DNA of 64,000 bases from Deltaproteobacteria bacterium (lineage in GTDB: Bacteria; Desulfobacterota; B13-G15; RBG-16-54-18), in NCBI GenBank assembly GCA_016927065.1, contig JAFGNJ010000019.1, positions 1 through 64,000 of the forward strand, in the 5' to 3' direction. Below the pieces are notes generated by a model that made no database searches, was not told the DNA's origin, and saw only the letters and a program-made list of their open reading frames with translations. Made by a program: the position numbers and the translations under genes. Positions within the stretch are counted from its first letter, which is position 1, and each line of letters starts with the position of its first letter. Positions 7,679 through 16,389 of the stretch are shown here, one piece after another.

Positions 7679-9130
7679 CTAGGACAGTTTTGATGCCTCA
7701 AAAGGGCGATAACCAGGTTGTTGCCAGGGACGACGGGTGGCGTTCTCCCAAACATAGCGCATGATAAGCCGGTAGGCCATCCTCTTAAAGGGGTTTCTAT
7801 TGAAGAGGGCTCCCAATAAGATACGAGGCTGGGTATAAAATTTACGCAGATACTTCTGTTGGAGTGTCCATACCTCATCTCGACTGAGGTCCTTGCTGCG
7901 CACAATGGGATGCATAAAATCATAGTGCGCGTAATCTCTGTTCTGGATAAGCCCCTGTTTCTCCACTTCTCGGTGGTAGCGGGTCCCTGGCAAGGGCGTG
8001 GTAATGGTCAGCACCAAGAAATCACCTTGCCGCTTTACAAAGTTAAATATCTCTCGGAGGGACTCCTCGGAATCGTACCAATCACCAAACATCACATTGG
8101 TCATCACCATGATGTTGTTGCGCCTCAAGATATCGATGGCCTTCTGGGCTAAGTCTCTGTTTTGCTTCTTCTGGTAGTGATCGAGGACCTGGGGATTGAT
8201 GCTCTCCACCCCGAGCATCACTTCATACAAACCGAGCCGTTTAAATTCAGGCATGAGGTCAGCATCACGGATGATATCCCTCAACCGCGATTGGAACCAG
8301 AAATCAACCCTCATCCCAGAACGTCCCAGCTCTTGAAGAAATTCCTCCACCCTGGCCCTGCTCCAGTTGAAACTGTTTTCATTGAACACAAAAAGGGACT
8401 TGCCATAGTGCTTGTTTAGATATCTCATCTCCTCTACCACCATACCGCCACTTCTCCCCCGCCACACTCCCCCCCAAAACTGCGATTCGGAGCAATAGGC
8501 GCATCGATCACCACACCCCCGGCTGGTGGAGATGCCGAAAGCCCGTCTGCCCATCCCGTGCCAGTAATAGGCGTCGGCCTTCATATCCAGGAGGTGGTAG
8601 GCCGGCATGGGGAGGGAATCGAGATTTGTGATCAACCCTCTAGGATCAGAAAAAACAACCTCTCCATCCTTGCGAAAGGCCATTCCAGGAATATTCACAA
8701 TCTCGTTATTATCTCCGTCCTCAATACGGGAGGCAAGTTCCAAAAAAGTAGCCTCCCCTTCACCAGTGACGATATAATCCAACTCTTGTACTTCAGACAG
8801 AACCTCTTTAGCCATAAGACTGAAGTGCCCTCCCCCGGCCACAACCACAGACCTGGGCAAATGTTTTTTAATAAGCGTAATGGCCTGTAATGCTTCAGGC
8901 GAAAGACAGGTGGCCGAACAGGTCACCCCAACAAGCTGTGGTTTGGCGGCGTAGATCCGTTGAACCAGCTCGTCCCACGGATCGGAAAAGGTAGTACAAT
9001 CAAGGATTTCGGCGGAAAAGTTAGTCTTTTCCTGAAGATATGCCGCGATGCTCAGCAGTCCAAAAGATGGGGTCCACATCCTGAGTCCGGGAAAGAGTTT
9101 GTGGGGAGGATCAACTAGTACAATGTGCAT
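7679..9130 (-). CDS. B12-binding-type radical SAM protein
   Basis: A 483-residue radical SAM enzyme with an N-terminal B12-binding domain (about residues 1-130; 'SFGLLSIAAYL', 'VVVAGGGHFSLMAKEVL', 'VTGEGE') and cluster motif Cys206-x3-Cys210-x2-Cys213 ('TSRGCGDRCAYC'). Further on are 'MLGVESINPQVL' and 'TPLPGTRYH', family features. The C-terminal ~70 residues are basic ('RNPFKRMAYRLIMRYVW') and may contact membrane. It differs clearly from the next gene's enzyme and is not a recent duplicate. Starts 2 bases after the thioesterase stop codon. Probably acts with its partner in the same pathway; the substrate is unknown. Confidence 0.87.
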   Translation of the reverse strand: MHIVLVDPPHKLFPGLRMWTPSFGLLSIAAYLQEKTNFSAEILDCTTFSDPWDELVQRIYAAKPQLVGVTCSATCLSPEALQAITLIKKHLPRSVVVAGGGHFSLMAKEVLSEVQELDYIVTGEGEATFLELASRIEDGDNNEIVNIPGMAFRKDGEVVFSDPRGLITNLDSLPMPAYHLLDMKADAYYWHGMGRRAFGISTSRGCGDRCAYCSESQFWGGVWRGRSGGMVVEEMRYLNKHYGKSLFVFNENSFNWSRARVEEFLQELGRSGMRVDFWFQSRLRDIIRDADLMPEFKRLGLYEVMLGVESINPQVLDHYQKKQNRDLAQKAIDILRRNNIMVMTNVMFGDWYDSEESLREIFNFVKRQGDFLVLTITTPLPGTRYHREVEKQGLIQNRDYAHYDFMHPIVRSKDLSRDEVWTLQQKYLRKFYTQPRILLGALFNRNPFKRMAYRLIMRYVWENATRRPWQQPGYRPFEASKLS

Positions 9131-9132
9131 CG

Positions 9133-9570
9133 TTACAGCCCTAAAGAGGTAAACATTTGTTCAAGCCTCTGTTGTAGCTCAGGGGGAACTCTATAGAGCA
9201 GGGTTCCCGTGAGGTCGGTCAATACATGGACAGTACTTCCTTCAGCAAGCATTTCATTGTCTCGCAGCACACCATAGTGAAATATCATCTTTGCCGTTTC
9301 ACATCGTTCCGTAGTAGTCTGAACTACAACCACATCACCATAGCGGGCAGGACGCTTGAATTTGCACGAAAGGTCAATAACTGGGGCCATGAGACCTATT
9401 TCCTTCAGTTGTTCTGGATCTAAACCAAATTGAGAGGCAAGTTCATTTCTCCCCACTTCGAACCATGATATATAGTGGCCGTGCCAGACCACCTGATAGG
9501 AGTCTACCTCATAGAAACGGACCTTAAATCGAGTCTCATGCGGCACCGTGCACCACCCTCTGCATTTCAT
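9133..9570 (-). CDS. Acyl-CoA/acyl-ACP thioesterase, hotdog fold (4HBT/YbgC type)
   Basis: A single hotdog domain. 'VRFYEVDSYQVVWHGHYISWFEVGR' (about residues 18-42) matches the 4-hydroxybenzoyl-CoA thioesterase pattern, where Asp/Glu and His near 'VDSYQVVWHGHY' are catalytic. It hydrolyses acyl thioesters in the cytoplasm. The ATG at 9570 has no strong ribosome-binding site; a GTG at 9546, preceded by AGAGGG, would give a protein starting just before 'PHETRF' and fits the family length better. Its place between an acyltransferase and two radical SAM genes suggests that it releases an acyl product from the carrier protein. Confidence 0.83.
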   Translation of the reverse strand: MKCRGWCTVPHETRFKVRFYEVDSYQVVWHGHYISWFEVGRNELASQFGLDPEQLKEIGLMAPVIDLSCKFKRPARYGDVVVVQTTTERCETAKMIFHYGVLRDNEMLAEGSTVHVLTDLTGTLLYRVPPELQQRLEQMFTSLGL

Positions 9571-9595
9571 CCAACATCGTGAGCCTCACTAAATC

Positions 9596-10522
9596 TTATA
9601 TAATATCACGCACACCGTATGACAAGGCCTTGACGTCTCGGTTGATCCAACGAATCAACCGCGTAAGGGTGTCATGTGGCCCCATTTCTATAAAACACGT
9701 AACGCCTGCCGAGAGAAGATATTGAACGCCTCCCTCCCAGTCAACAGGCTTACAGAGCTCTTCTGCCAAAAAATCCCTGATCTCATCAGGATCGCTTAAG
9801 TGCCTTCCGCCCCAGTGACTCACCACGGGGATTCGGGGAGGATGTATCGTGAATCCCGTTACGAATTTTCGGACATCGCTCATTGCGGATTCCATTAAGG
9901 GTGAGTGCAAGGGTGTATTGAAGGTGAGACGTTGTGCAGAGATGGCTCCCTGTTGCAAAGCCAGTTCCATACCGCGTTCTATAGCCTTCTTATCCCCTGA
10001 AAGGACAAACTGCCGAGAGCCATTCACGTTGGCAACATAGAGATCGCCCTCTACGCTTGAGCATATTCCCTTAATGTTCTCGCTTGCAAGACCAATAATT
10101 ACGATGAGCCCGCCGGGTGATTGCTCCTCTACACGTTCTAAAATAAGGCCTATCCCCTTGACCATCTCCAATCCTTCCTCAAAGGTCATGACTTCTGCTG
10201 CCGCCAAAGCGGCATAAATCCCCATGCTATGTTCAGCGATAAAATCCCCTCGTCCTCCTTTACGACAATACTGATCAAAGGAAACCATGCTTAACAGGTA
10301 GCTTGCCACCTGTAATTTCAAGTTAAGACAACGATCCTCCTCCTCTTGCTGAAAGAAAAAAGAGAAAAGATCGAAGCCGACCTTTTCCCACGTCTTCTCA
10401 AAAAAGGGGTGGGGGAACCGTTTTTCTCCCCCACTACTCATCTCACCACCTAGTTCATCCGGTACCTTGCTAAGCTGACCGGGGAAACAGAGGGCTACCT
10501 TCCCCGCATTACGCTGCTCCAT
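9596..10522 (-). CDS. FabD-like ACP acyltransferase without the usual malonyl-binding Arg
   Basis: Acyltransferase fold of the malonyl-CoA:ACP transacylase family, 308 residues. The nucleophile elbow is E97-H98-Ser99-M100-G101, where GHSxG is usual, and the second catalytic residue is His206 in 'NTPLHSPLM'. 'FPGQ' near residue 13 is the oxyanion strand. In malonyl-specific enzymes an Arg about 25 residues after the Ser (R117 of E. coli FabD, in 'MRG') holds the free carboxylate; here the aligned segment 'VKGIGLILE' has Ile124. This points to a non-carboxylated acyl donor. Overlaps the ACP gene by 14 bases, so the ACP is the likely acceptor. No ketosynthase lies nearby. Confidence 0.8.
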   Translation of the reverse strand: MEQRNAGKVALCFPGQLSKVPDELGGEMSSGGEKRFPHPFFEKTWEKVGFDLFSFFFQQEEEDRCLNLKLQVASYLLSMVSFDQYCRKGGRGDFIAEHSMGIYAALAAAEVMTFEEGLEMVKGIGLILERVEEQSPGGLIVIIGLASENIKGICSSVEGDLYVANVNGSRQFVLSGDKKAIERGMELALQQGAISAQRLTFNTPLHSPLMESAMSDVRKFVTGFTIHPPRIPVVSHWGGRHLSDPDEIRDFLAEELCKPVDWEGGVQYLLSAGVTCFIEMGPHDTLTRLIRWINRDVKALSYGVRDII

Positions 10523-10805
10523 CAGCTACCGCTACAGGTTTTCCCTGATTATCAACGATATATTGAGCAATGGTCCTGACCGATTGAAAGACTGTTTTAC
10601 CAACCTCGGCATCTGGGATACTGACCCCGTACTCCTTTTCCAAACCGATAACTAACTCCAGGGCATCAATAGAATCAAGTCCCAGACCTTCCCCGAAGAG
10701 TGGTGCGTCGGTAGCTATATCTTCAACGGATATTTCCTCTAGTTTGAGCCGTTCAACGATCAACTTTTTCACCGCTGCAATCAAATCTCCTGTAACTCCT
10801 GACAT
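10509..10805 (-). CDS. Acyl carrier protein
   Basis: A 98-residue carrier protein. The phosphopantetheine site is 'LGLDSIDALEL' with Ser45; the rest is the usual four-helix pattern, followed by an Ala-rich tail. A longer reading from GTG at 10835 is unlikely, because that segment contains AAGGAGGT (10819-10826), the ribosome-binding site for the ATG at 10805. First gene of the leftward cluster with acyltransferase, thioesterase, two radical SAM proteins and the broken DUF123 gene. It probably carries a specialised acyl group and is less likely to be the housekeeping AcpP, whose 'DSLD' it lacks and whose fab neighbours are absent. Confidence 0.87.
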   Translation of the reverse strand: MSGVTGDLIAAVKKLIVERLKLEEISVEDIATDAPLFGEGLGLDSIDALELVIGLEKEYGVSIPDAEVGKTVFQSVRTIAQYIVDNQGKPVAVADGAA

Positions 10806-10934
10806 TTTCCTTTTTACTACCTCCTTGAGTCTCACGCTGTATTGATATCATAACAAAAACTAGACTATACTTTCAACTCGTTTTGTTTTGAAGTCCCCAC
10901 CGTAATTATAAACCGAGGTAATTAAGTGAACGGC

Positions 10935-11582
10935 TTATGTAGTGTGTATTCTCTCTTCCACCGTAAACCCCTTATCCTTGAGCTGTTTCATTAAAGGGGT
11001 AATATTCTCCGTATTCAGGTGGAGGACGAAATCATTTTCTCGAGATTCCATCGACTTAAAAGAACAAAAGGATTTTAGCTCAATATCAGATTTTCTCACG
11101 ACGTCGAGCACCTTATACATTTCTTCAGGATCACCGGCTCCGCGTACTATTATCCGCTTGCCGGCCTCACCAATTCCTAAAAGGGGATTCAGTATTTGGT
11201 AGAAGAAATCGTTGGTTGTCACTATACCTACGATTTTACTTCCTTGAAGGACCGGAAGACAGCCAACCTTATTCTTTTGTGCAATGGCAGCGGCCTGTTC
11301 CACGGTGGTATCTGGGGGAACCGTCACCACATCTTTTGTCATGATTTCCTTAACGGTCAACTTCGACAGCAAATAATAGAGCTCACCTCGACTAAACGTC
11401 GTGGCATTCGAAGGACTAGCCCTTAAGAGGTTATCTTTGGTCACCAACCCCGACAATTTACCCTTGTCTACCACAGGAAGACGTTCAAATCTATGAAACA
11501 CCATAAGCTGCTCGGCTTCAAATACCGCGGTATCGCTGGGGATAGTAATAACGTTCTTTGTCATGATATCGCTCACTAACAT
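10935..11582 (-). CDS. CBS-pair protein with C-terminal ACT-like domain (AcuB type)
   Basis: Two CBS domains (about residues 1-60 and 75-135, each with 'DIMTK'/'EIMTKDVVTVPPDTTV' and a 'LPVV/LPVL...GIVT' strand), followed by an ACT-like domain (about 140-210, 'KRIIVRGAGDPEEMYKVLDVV'). CBS pairs bind adenine nucleotides, so this is probably a cytosolic sensor or regulator. The architecture matches AcuB-like proteins. Start supported by GGAGGAG just upstream. It is divergent from the YHS gene. The partner protein is unknown. Confidence 0.8.
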   Translation of the reverse strand: MLVSDIMTKNVITIPSDTAVFEAEQLMVFHRFERLPVVDKGKLSGLVTKDNLLRASPSNATTFSRGELYYLLSKLTVKEIMTKDVVTVPPDTTVEQAAAIAQKNKVGCLPVLQGSKIVGIVTTNDFFYQILNPLLGIGEAGKRIIVRGAGDPEEMYKVLDVVRKSDIELKSFCSFKSMESRENDFVLHLNTENITPLMKQLKDKGFTVEERIHTT

Positions 11583-11672
11583 AGTATCTCCTCCCCCATA
11601 CTATATTATTTTTGCCATTACTTACCATTGATTGCTAGAGGTGTCAATGAAAATCACACAAGGGAAGTAATA

Positions 11673-11701
11673 TTGACAAACCTCTCATTTTGATTCATCA
11701 T
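11673..11701 (+). promoter_or_regulatory. Possible promoter giving a near-leaderless YHS mRNA
   Basis: A perfect TTGACA (11673-11678), 17 bases, then CATCAT (11696-11701, four of six matches). Transcription would begin at about 11708, at or next to the ATG at 11707. No ribosome-binding site precedes that ATG. Confidence 0.35.
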
Positions 11702-11706
11702 AGAAT

Positions 11707-11964
11707 ATGCGATATATTATAATTTTTCTCATAATCTATCTCTGCTACGTTATCCTGAGAAAGGCCCTCATCCCGCTTCTGCGTACGTATAAGCTCTTTA
11801 AGAGGTATCAGAAAACCTCAAACTCAAATGCCAAGGAAATGGTCCAAGACCCCTACTGCCAGACCTACATCCCCAAAGAAACGGCCCTGAAAGCAACCAT
11901 CGGAGGAGAAGTCTTCTACTTTTGCAGCCGGAAGTGCTTGGAGGAATTCAAAAAGAATTCCTGA
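11707..11964 (+). CDS. YHS-like metal-binding membrane protein, 85 aa
   Basis: An N-terminal membrane segment (about residues 2-24) is followed by a basic linker and a YHS-type domain: 'MVQDPYCQTYIPKETAL' and 'FYFCSRKCLEEF'. The three cysteines (one in the DPYC motif, two in CSRKC) resemble those of YHS domains that bind metal. Probably a small inner-membrane metal-binding protein; the role is unknown. No Shine-Dalgarno sequence is visible, and the next Met (residue 44) would remove the membrane helix, so the first ATG is kept. A perfect 8-bp inverted repeat (11942-11962) overlaps the 3' end and stop codon. Confidence 0.75.
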   Translation: MRYIIIFLIIYLCYVILRKALIPLLRTYKLFKRYQKTSNSNAKEMVQDPYCQTYIPKETALKATIGGEVFYFCSRKCLEEFKKNS

Positions 11965-12028
11965 TATCAGAATGGATGGGAAACAAGCTAACGTATCACT
12001 TTTTCAAAGATTAAGGTGCGCTTTCCCC

Positions 12029-12057
12029 TTGACCCATCACTAGCTTTTTTCTATACT
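12029..12057 (+). promoter_or_regulatory. Sigma-70-type promoter of the LsrF-like aldolase gene
   Basis: TTGACC (12029-12034) and TATACT (12052-12057) with a 17-base spacer. The start codon is 80 bases downstream, with AAGGAGGT at 12123-12130. Confidence 0.65.
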
Positions 12058-12137
12058 CATCCCAACAAGAAAGGAGTAGGAACCGATAAATTTCCTACTT
12101 AGAAACACTAAAACTACACAGCAAGGAGGTCGTTTTA

Positions 12138-12929
12138 ATGGATTGGGGTATGAGAAATCGCATTGCACAATTGATACAGCCTGACGGACACTGCTTTTTT
12201 ATGCCAATCGACCATGGCTACTTCCAAGGGCCTACAAAACGCCTGGAGAAACCCGATGAGACGGTCAAACCTCTCCTTCCCTATTGTGACGCTCTCTTTG
12301 TCACTCGCGGCATTTTGCGTACGTGCATTGATCCGACCTCGAGCAAGCCGATTATTCTCAGGGTATCCGGTGGAACAAGCCTTGCGGGGAAAGACCTGGC
12401 CCACGAGGGCATCACCACCTCGGTTCGCGAAGCTATCCGTCTCAATGTGGCCGCGGTGGGGATCTCCATCTTTGTCGGCAGTGAGTACGAGCATGAAACG
12501 CTGCTGAACTTAGCCAACCTCGTGAATGATTGTGAGGAATGCGGCATTCCGGTCATGGCGGTTACCGCCGTGGGGAGAGAGTTAGAAAAAAGAGAGGACC
12601 GCTATCTCGCCATGTGTTGTCGTATCGCCGCCGAACTGGGCGCTCGGGTTGTAAAGACCTACTGGTGCAAAGATTTCGAAAAAGTCACCACTGGGTGCCC
12701 TGTTCCCGTAGTCATGGCAGGCGGCCCAAAGTGTAAGACAGAACTTGAGGTGTTCGAGTTTGTTTATGATGGGATGCAAAAAGGGGCCATTGGGGTAAAC
12801 CTAGGGCGAAACGTCTGGCAAGACAAACACCCGGTGGCCATGGCAAAGGCCTTGAGGGCCATTATCCATGAAGGCGCCACACCCCAAGGAGCCCAGGAAT
12901 TGTACAACATTACCAAAAACAGCAAATAA
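12138..12929 (+). CDS. LsrF-like class I (DeoC/FbaB-superfamily) aldolase or thiolase
   Basis: A 263-residue TIM-barrel Schiff-base enzyme close to LsrF, the 3-hydroxy-5-phosphonooxypentane-2,4-dione thiolase of AI-2 breakdown. Shared stretches are 'DWGMRNR', 'DHGYFQGPT', 'VMAVTAVG', 'VVKTYW' (with the probable Schiff-base Lys), 'GCPVPVVMAGG' and 'GRNVWQDKHPVAM'. It lacks the ~30-residue N-terminal extension of enterobacterial LsrF. No other lsr gene is present; the following gene is a zinc-dependent dehydrogenase, so the two may act on a sugar or sugar phosphate instead of AI-2. Preceded by AAGGAGGT seven bases before the ATG, and by a strong promoter. Confidence 0.82.
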   Translation: MDWGMRNRIAQLIQPDGHCFFMPIDHGYFQGPTKRLEKPDETVKPLLPYCDALFVTRGILRTCIDPTSSKPIILRVSGGTSLAGKDLAHEGITTSVREAIRLNVAAVGISIFVGSEYEHETLLNLANLVNDCEECGIPVMAVTAVGRELEKREDRYLAMCCRIAAELGARVVKTYWCKDFEKVTTGCPVPVVMAGGPKCKTELEVFEFVYDGMQKGAIGVNLGRNVWQDKHPVAMAKALRAIIHEGATPQGAQELYNITKNSK

Positions 12930-13052
12930 TAGATTATTACCGGCCAATGGGTCTAACGGAGAAAGATTACCAGACAAGGTGCTTGTATGAGATTGTACGT
13001 CTTTTCATCCCTTTTTCAGATGATCAAACTCGGTTGCTGATAGAAACATAGC

Positions 13053-14078
13053 ATGCGCGTAGCAATGTATTATAACAACCAGGATGTACGCTTAGAGGAA
13101 TTGCCAACGCCTCAAATCGGCCCTGGTGAGTTATTAGTCAAAGTGCAGGCCAGTGGCATCTGCGGCAGCGATGTCATGGAATGGTATCGCACCAAAAAAG
13201 CCCCGATGGTGCTCGGTCATGAAATCACTGGAGAAGTCGCCGAAATCGGAAAGGACGTTGACCGTTATAAAGTCGGCGACAGGGTCTTTGTTTCCCATCA
13301 CGTTCCGTGTAATACCTGCCGTTACTGTCTCAATGGCCTTCACACGGTCTGCGAGACCCTGCATACCACCAATTATGATCCTGGGGGCTTTGCCGAATAT
13401 ATACGGGTACCACCTCTAAACATGGATCGAGGGGTTTTTTTGCTCCCTGAGGAGATATCGTTTGAGGTCGGAACATTTATCGAGCCCCTCGCCTGCGTTG
13501 TCCGAGGACAGCGATCTGCACGGCTGCTTCCTGGACTAACGGTCCTTGTCCTCGGTAGCGGTATCTCCGGCCTCCTGCACGTAGCCATGGCTCGCGCCTC
13601 AGCTTCGGGGCGCATCATTGCCACGGATATCAGCGACTACCGTCTAGATGCGGCGCAACGTCTTGGGGCCGATGTTGCGATCGATGCCAAAGAAGATGTA
13701 CCAGCACGCCTGCGCCAGGCCAATGACAAGAGACTGGCCGATTTAGTCATCGTCTGTACCGGTGCTCTGTCCGCCTTTCAACAGGCCTTACAATCGGTTG
13801 ATCGCGGAGGAACGGTTCTCTTTTTCGCCCCAACCGAGCCAGGGGTTGACCTTCCCGTCCCAGTCAATGATTTCTGGCGAAACGGGATCACTTTAATGAC
13901 CTCGTACGGTGCCGGCCCCTTGGATATCGCTGTAGCCATAGGCCTGATTCGCGCCCACCGGGTGCCCGTACAAGAAATGATCACCCACCGTCTGGGCCTT
14001 GCGGAGACCGGATTAGGATTTCAGATGGTAGCGGATGCCGGAGAGTCTATCAAGGTAATTATTGAACCACAGAGATAG
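13053..14078 (+). CDS. Zinc-dependent alcohol/polyol dehydrogenase (MDR family)
   Basis: A 341-residue medium-chain dehydrogenase. Catalytic zinc ligands are in 'GICGSDVMEW' (about residues 36-45) and 'LGHEITGEV' (about 55-63); the structural zinc is held by four cysteines in 'CNTCRYCLNGLHTVC' (about residues 89-103). The NAD(P)-binding motif is 'VLGSGISGLLH' (about 168-178), with Asp at the end of the next strand ('IATDIS'), which favours NAD. Resembles sorbitol/threonine dehydrogenases. It lies 123 bases after the LsrF-like gene with no obvious promoter between, so it is probably co-transcribed. Confidence 0.87.
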   Translation: MRVAMYYNNQDVRLEELPTPQIGPGELLVKVQASGICGSDVMEWYRTKKAPMVLGHEITGEVAEIGKDVDRYKVGDRVFVSHHVPCNTCRYCLNGLHTVCETLHTTNYDPGGFAEYIRVPPLNMDRGVFLLPEEISFEVGTFIEPLACVVRGQRSARLLPGLTVLVLGSGISGLLHVAMARASASGRIIATDISDYRLDAAQRLGADVAIDAKEDVPARLRQANDKRLADLVIVCTGALSAFQQALQSVDRGGTVLFFAPTEPGVDLPVPVNDFWRNGITLMTSYGAGPLDIAVAIGLIRAHRVPVQEMITHRLGLAETGLGFQMVADAGESIKVIIEPQR

Positions 14079-14117
14079 CTTGTGGTAAAACACTAACATC
14101 ACACAAGGAGGCAAAAG

Positions 14118-16217
14118 ATGAAAAAAAGGGTGAAGCTTATCGGAATCATCATCCTTTCCTCTTTTCTGTTCCTAATTGCAGCAGCCGTTGTACTCCCCTA
14201 CCTCATCAGCCTCGATAACTATAAGGGAATAGCTGAGGAAACACTAGAAAAGGCTTTACAGCGAGATTGCTCAATAGGCAAGCTGCGTATCACTATTCTC
14301 CCGACCATCGGAGCCAAGCTAGAAGATTTTGTTATTTCCAATCCCCCGGGTTTCTCAGAGACGCCGCTGATTTCCCTACAGACCTTAAAGATCAAAATTA
14401 AAATCATCCCTCTCTTGTTCGGGAAAAAGGTGATATCCGGTACACTCTACCATCCCGAGATATTTATCGAAAAAGATCCACGGGGGCGATCCAACATCCC
14501 CTATATGGAAAAAACGAGCACATCGGATCGAAAGGGAACACTCAAGAGCGGAAAGGTGAAAACTGATGAATCAAAGGCCCTACAAGGTATTTCCCTTACC
14601 AAGGCCTCGATCAAGGAGGGGAAATTTATCTACTTGGACAGGACCATGGCACCCGCCCGTCGGACAGAAATTGAGCGAATAGATCTGGACCTAAAGGACC
14701 TCTCATTAGAGAAAAAAATACTATATAAACTCTCCCTGCAATGGTCCCCTGGTGCAGTAACATTGGAAGGCTGGGCAGGCCCCCTTGGAAAGACCATCGA
14801 TATTAAGAACATACCCCTGGAGGGACAAATTCGGGCGGATTTCCCCAAACTGGACGGTCTCATGCAGCAATTGACGGGGGAGAAAGAGAGTACCATGCAG
14901 GGCGCATTAAAGGCCGATCTGGACTTCAAGGGAAATACGAGTTCTGCGCTTACGGCTCAGGGTGAAATCCTCCTTAAGAATCTCACAGTGGGAGAGAAGG
15001 AAGCGAGGACAATTGAGGATCTCGATATCGTGTTGCGGCCTGAGATTGATATTTCTGGGGGGGCGGAACGATTGCAATTGAACGCGACACTCCTATTGGA
15101 CAAAACCCCTTTCAAAATCAATGGTCTGTTCAGAGATCTTCAAAGAAAACCCGTCGGTAAACTGACGCTGTCTTCTCAAGAGGGCGTCGATCTCGAGGAG
15201 TTGGGGCCAAAATTCCCTGCTTTGCATCAAATGGCCAAACTAAAAGGGCAACTGGACCTCACCGGAGACCTTATAGTCCCAGCCCAAGGCACCCCGCTCT
15301 TCTCTCTTGAGGCAAATTCCTCACGAATTGATATCACGCTGGCTGAGCAGAAAAAGGCTACAGAAAAAGAGCCTGAGCCCAAGGCTCAGAAAGAAGAACC
15401 TGCAGCTAAAAAACAATCCGCGAAAAAAAGCAGTTTCGATGCAGAAGCAAAGGTCACGGTCAAAAAAGGAACGTTTCAAGGGACTGATTTTCAGAACTTC
15501 CTTCTGACAGCAGAAATGAAGGGTGGTGAGGTGCGGATCACGCGTTTTACCTGCGCTGCGTTCGAGGGGACGATGGAGGGAAATGGGACATTCAATATGG
15601 GGCAGGAGCCTTCCCCCTTCCGCATGAAGACCAAGGTAACCGGGGTCGACGCCAACGCCCTCTTAAGTAGCTTTACTTCGGCAAAGGGAATGTTGAAGGG
15701 AAAGTTTAATGGAGATATTACGCTCGGAGGGGCGGGTTTTTCTCTTGACACCTTGAAGAAGAATCTTACCGGCACGGGGACCGTGCAGATTATGAATGGA
15801 GAGCTTTCCTGGCTAAACCTCATTGGCCGGATAGTACAGGCCCTGGGAGGAAAAGGTTGGGGAAAGGATAAAACCACCTTTGAAGACCTCACGTCTGTTT
15901 TTACCATCAAGAACGGCAGAGTTTCTATTCCGGACCTCAACATCTCTCAAGAGGATGTGTATATCAAGCTTTTTGGCGATATCGGCCTGGACGCTACTGT
16001 GAAAATGGACGGCGAGGCCCATCTTCCACAGTCAGTGACCGGAGATCTTTCAGGTAAGGGATGGAGGTTTTTTGCGGATGACAAAGGACGGCTCACTATC
16101 CCCTTTTCCCTCAAGGGTGACATTAACGATCCAAAGGTGGGAATCAGCACACGGCTCATTGAACAGGGCGTCAAGGGGCTGCTGGATGAATTCCTCAAGA
16201 AAAAAACTGATAAATAA
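14118..16217 (+). CDS. AsmA family envelope protein
   Basis: A 699-residue protein with an N-terminal membrane anchor (about residues 7-30) and a long beta-rich periplasmic part of AsmA type: the N-terminal AsmA pattern ('DNYKGIAEETLEKALQRD', 'GKLRITILPTIGAKLEDF') and the C-terminal pattern ('LTGTGTVQIMNGELSWLNL', 'GDIGLDATVKMDGEAHLP'). AsmA-like proteins are thought to help lipid transport between the membranes and outer-membrane assembly. A Lys/Glu-rich linker lies at about 410-440. AAGGAGG precedes the ATG. Its last 22 codons are echoed at 17221-17286, where a relic of a second copy lies. Confidence 0.83.
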   Translation: MKKRVKLIGIIILSSFLFLIAAAVVLPYLISLDNYKGIAEETLEKALQRDCSIGKLRITILPTIGAKLEDFVISNPPGFSETPLISLQTLKIKIKIIPLLFGKKVISGTLYHPEIFIEKDPRGRSNIPYMEKTSTSDRKGTLKSGKVKTDESKALQGISLTKASIKEGKFIYLDRTMAPARRTEIERIDLDLKDLSLEKKILYKLSLQWSPGAVTLEGWAGPLGKTIDIKNIPLEGQIRADFPKLDGLMQQLTGEKESTMQGALKADLDFKGNTSSALTAQGEILLKNLTVGEKEARTIEDLDIVLRPEIDISGGAERLQLNATLLLDKTPFKINGLFRDLQRKPVGKLTLSSQEGVDLEELGPKFPALHQMAKLKGQLDLTGDLIVPAQGTPLFSLEANSSRIDITLAEQKKATEKEPEPKAQKEEPAAKKQSAKKSSFDAEAKVTVKKGTFQGTDFQNFLLTAEMKGGEVRITRFTCAAFEGTMEGNGTFNMGQEPSPFRMKTKVTGVDANALLSSFTSAKGMLKGKFNGDITLGGAGFSLDTLKKNLTGTGTVQIMNGELSWLNLIGRIVQALGGKGWGKDKTTFEDLTSVFTIKNGRVSIPDLNISQEDVYIKLFGDIGLDATVKMDGEAHLPQSVTGDLSGKGWRFFADDKGRLTIPFSLKGDINDPKVGISTRLIEQGVKGLLDEFLKKKTDK

Positions 16218-16389
16218 CATTAACTATTACTTATAAGCTTTTTTATCTAATTTTATTAATATATTAACTGTGCAGCAAAAAAGCTGCTTATACGTTGGAT
16301 AATCTCAGGTGATTGCCATGTTAGGCTTTTAAATTGCCTATGATCAATGTAATGAGTAGACGTTACTCTTAAGGAGCAAAAAATATCCG

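Noticed and set aside
11942-11962. Perfect 8-bp inverted repeat at the end of the YHS gene as a terminator
   Set aside because: No T run follows on either strand, and the stem is AT-rich.
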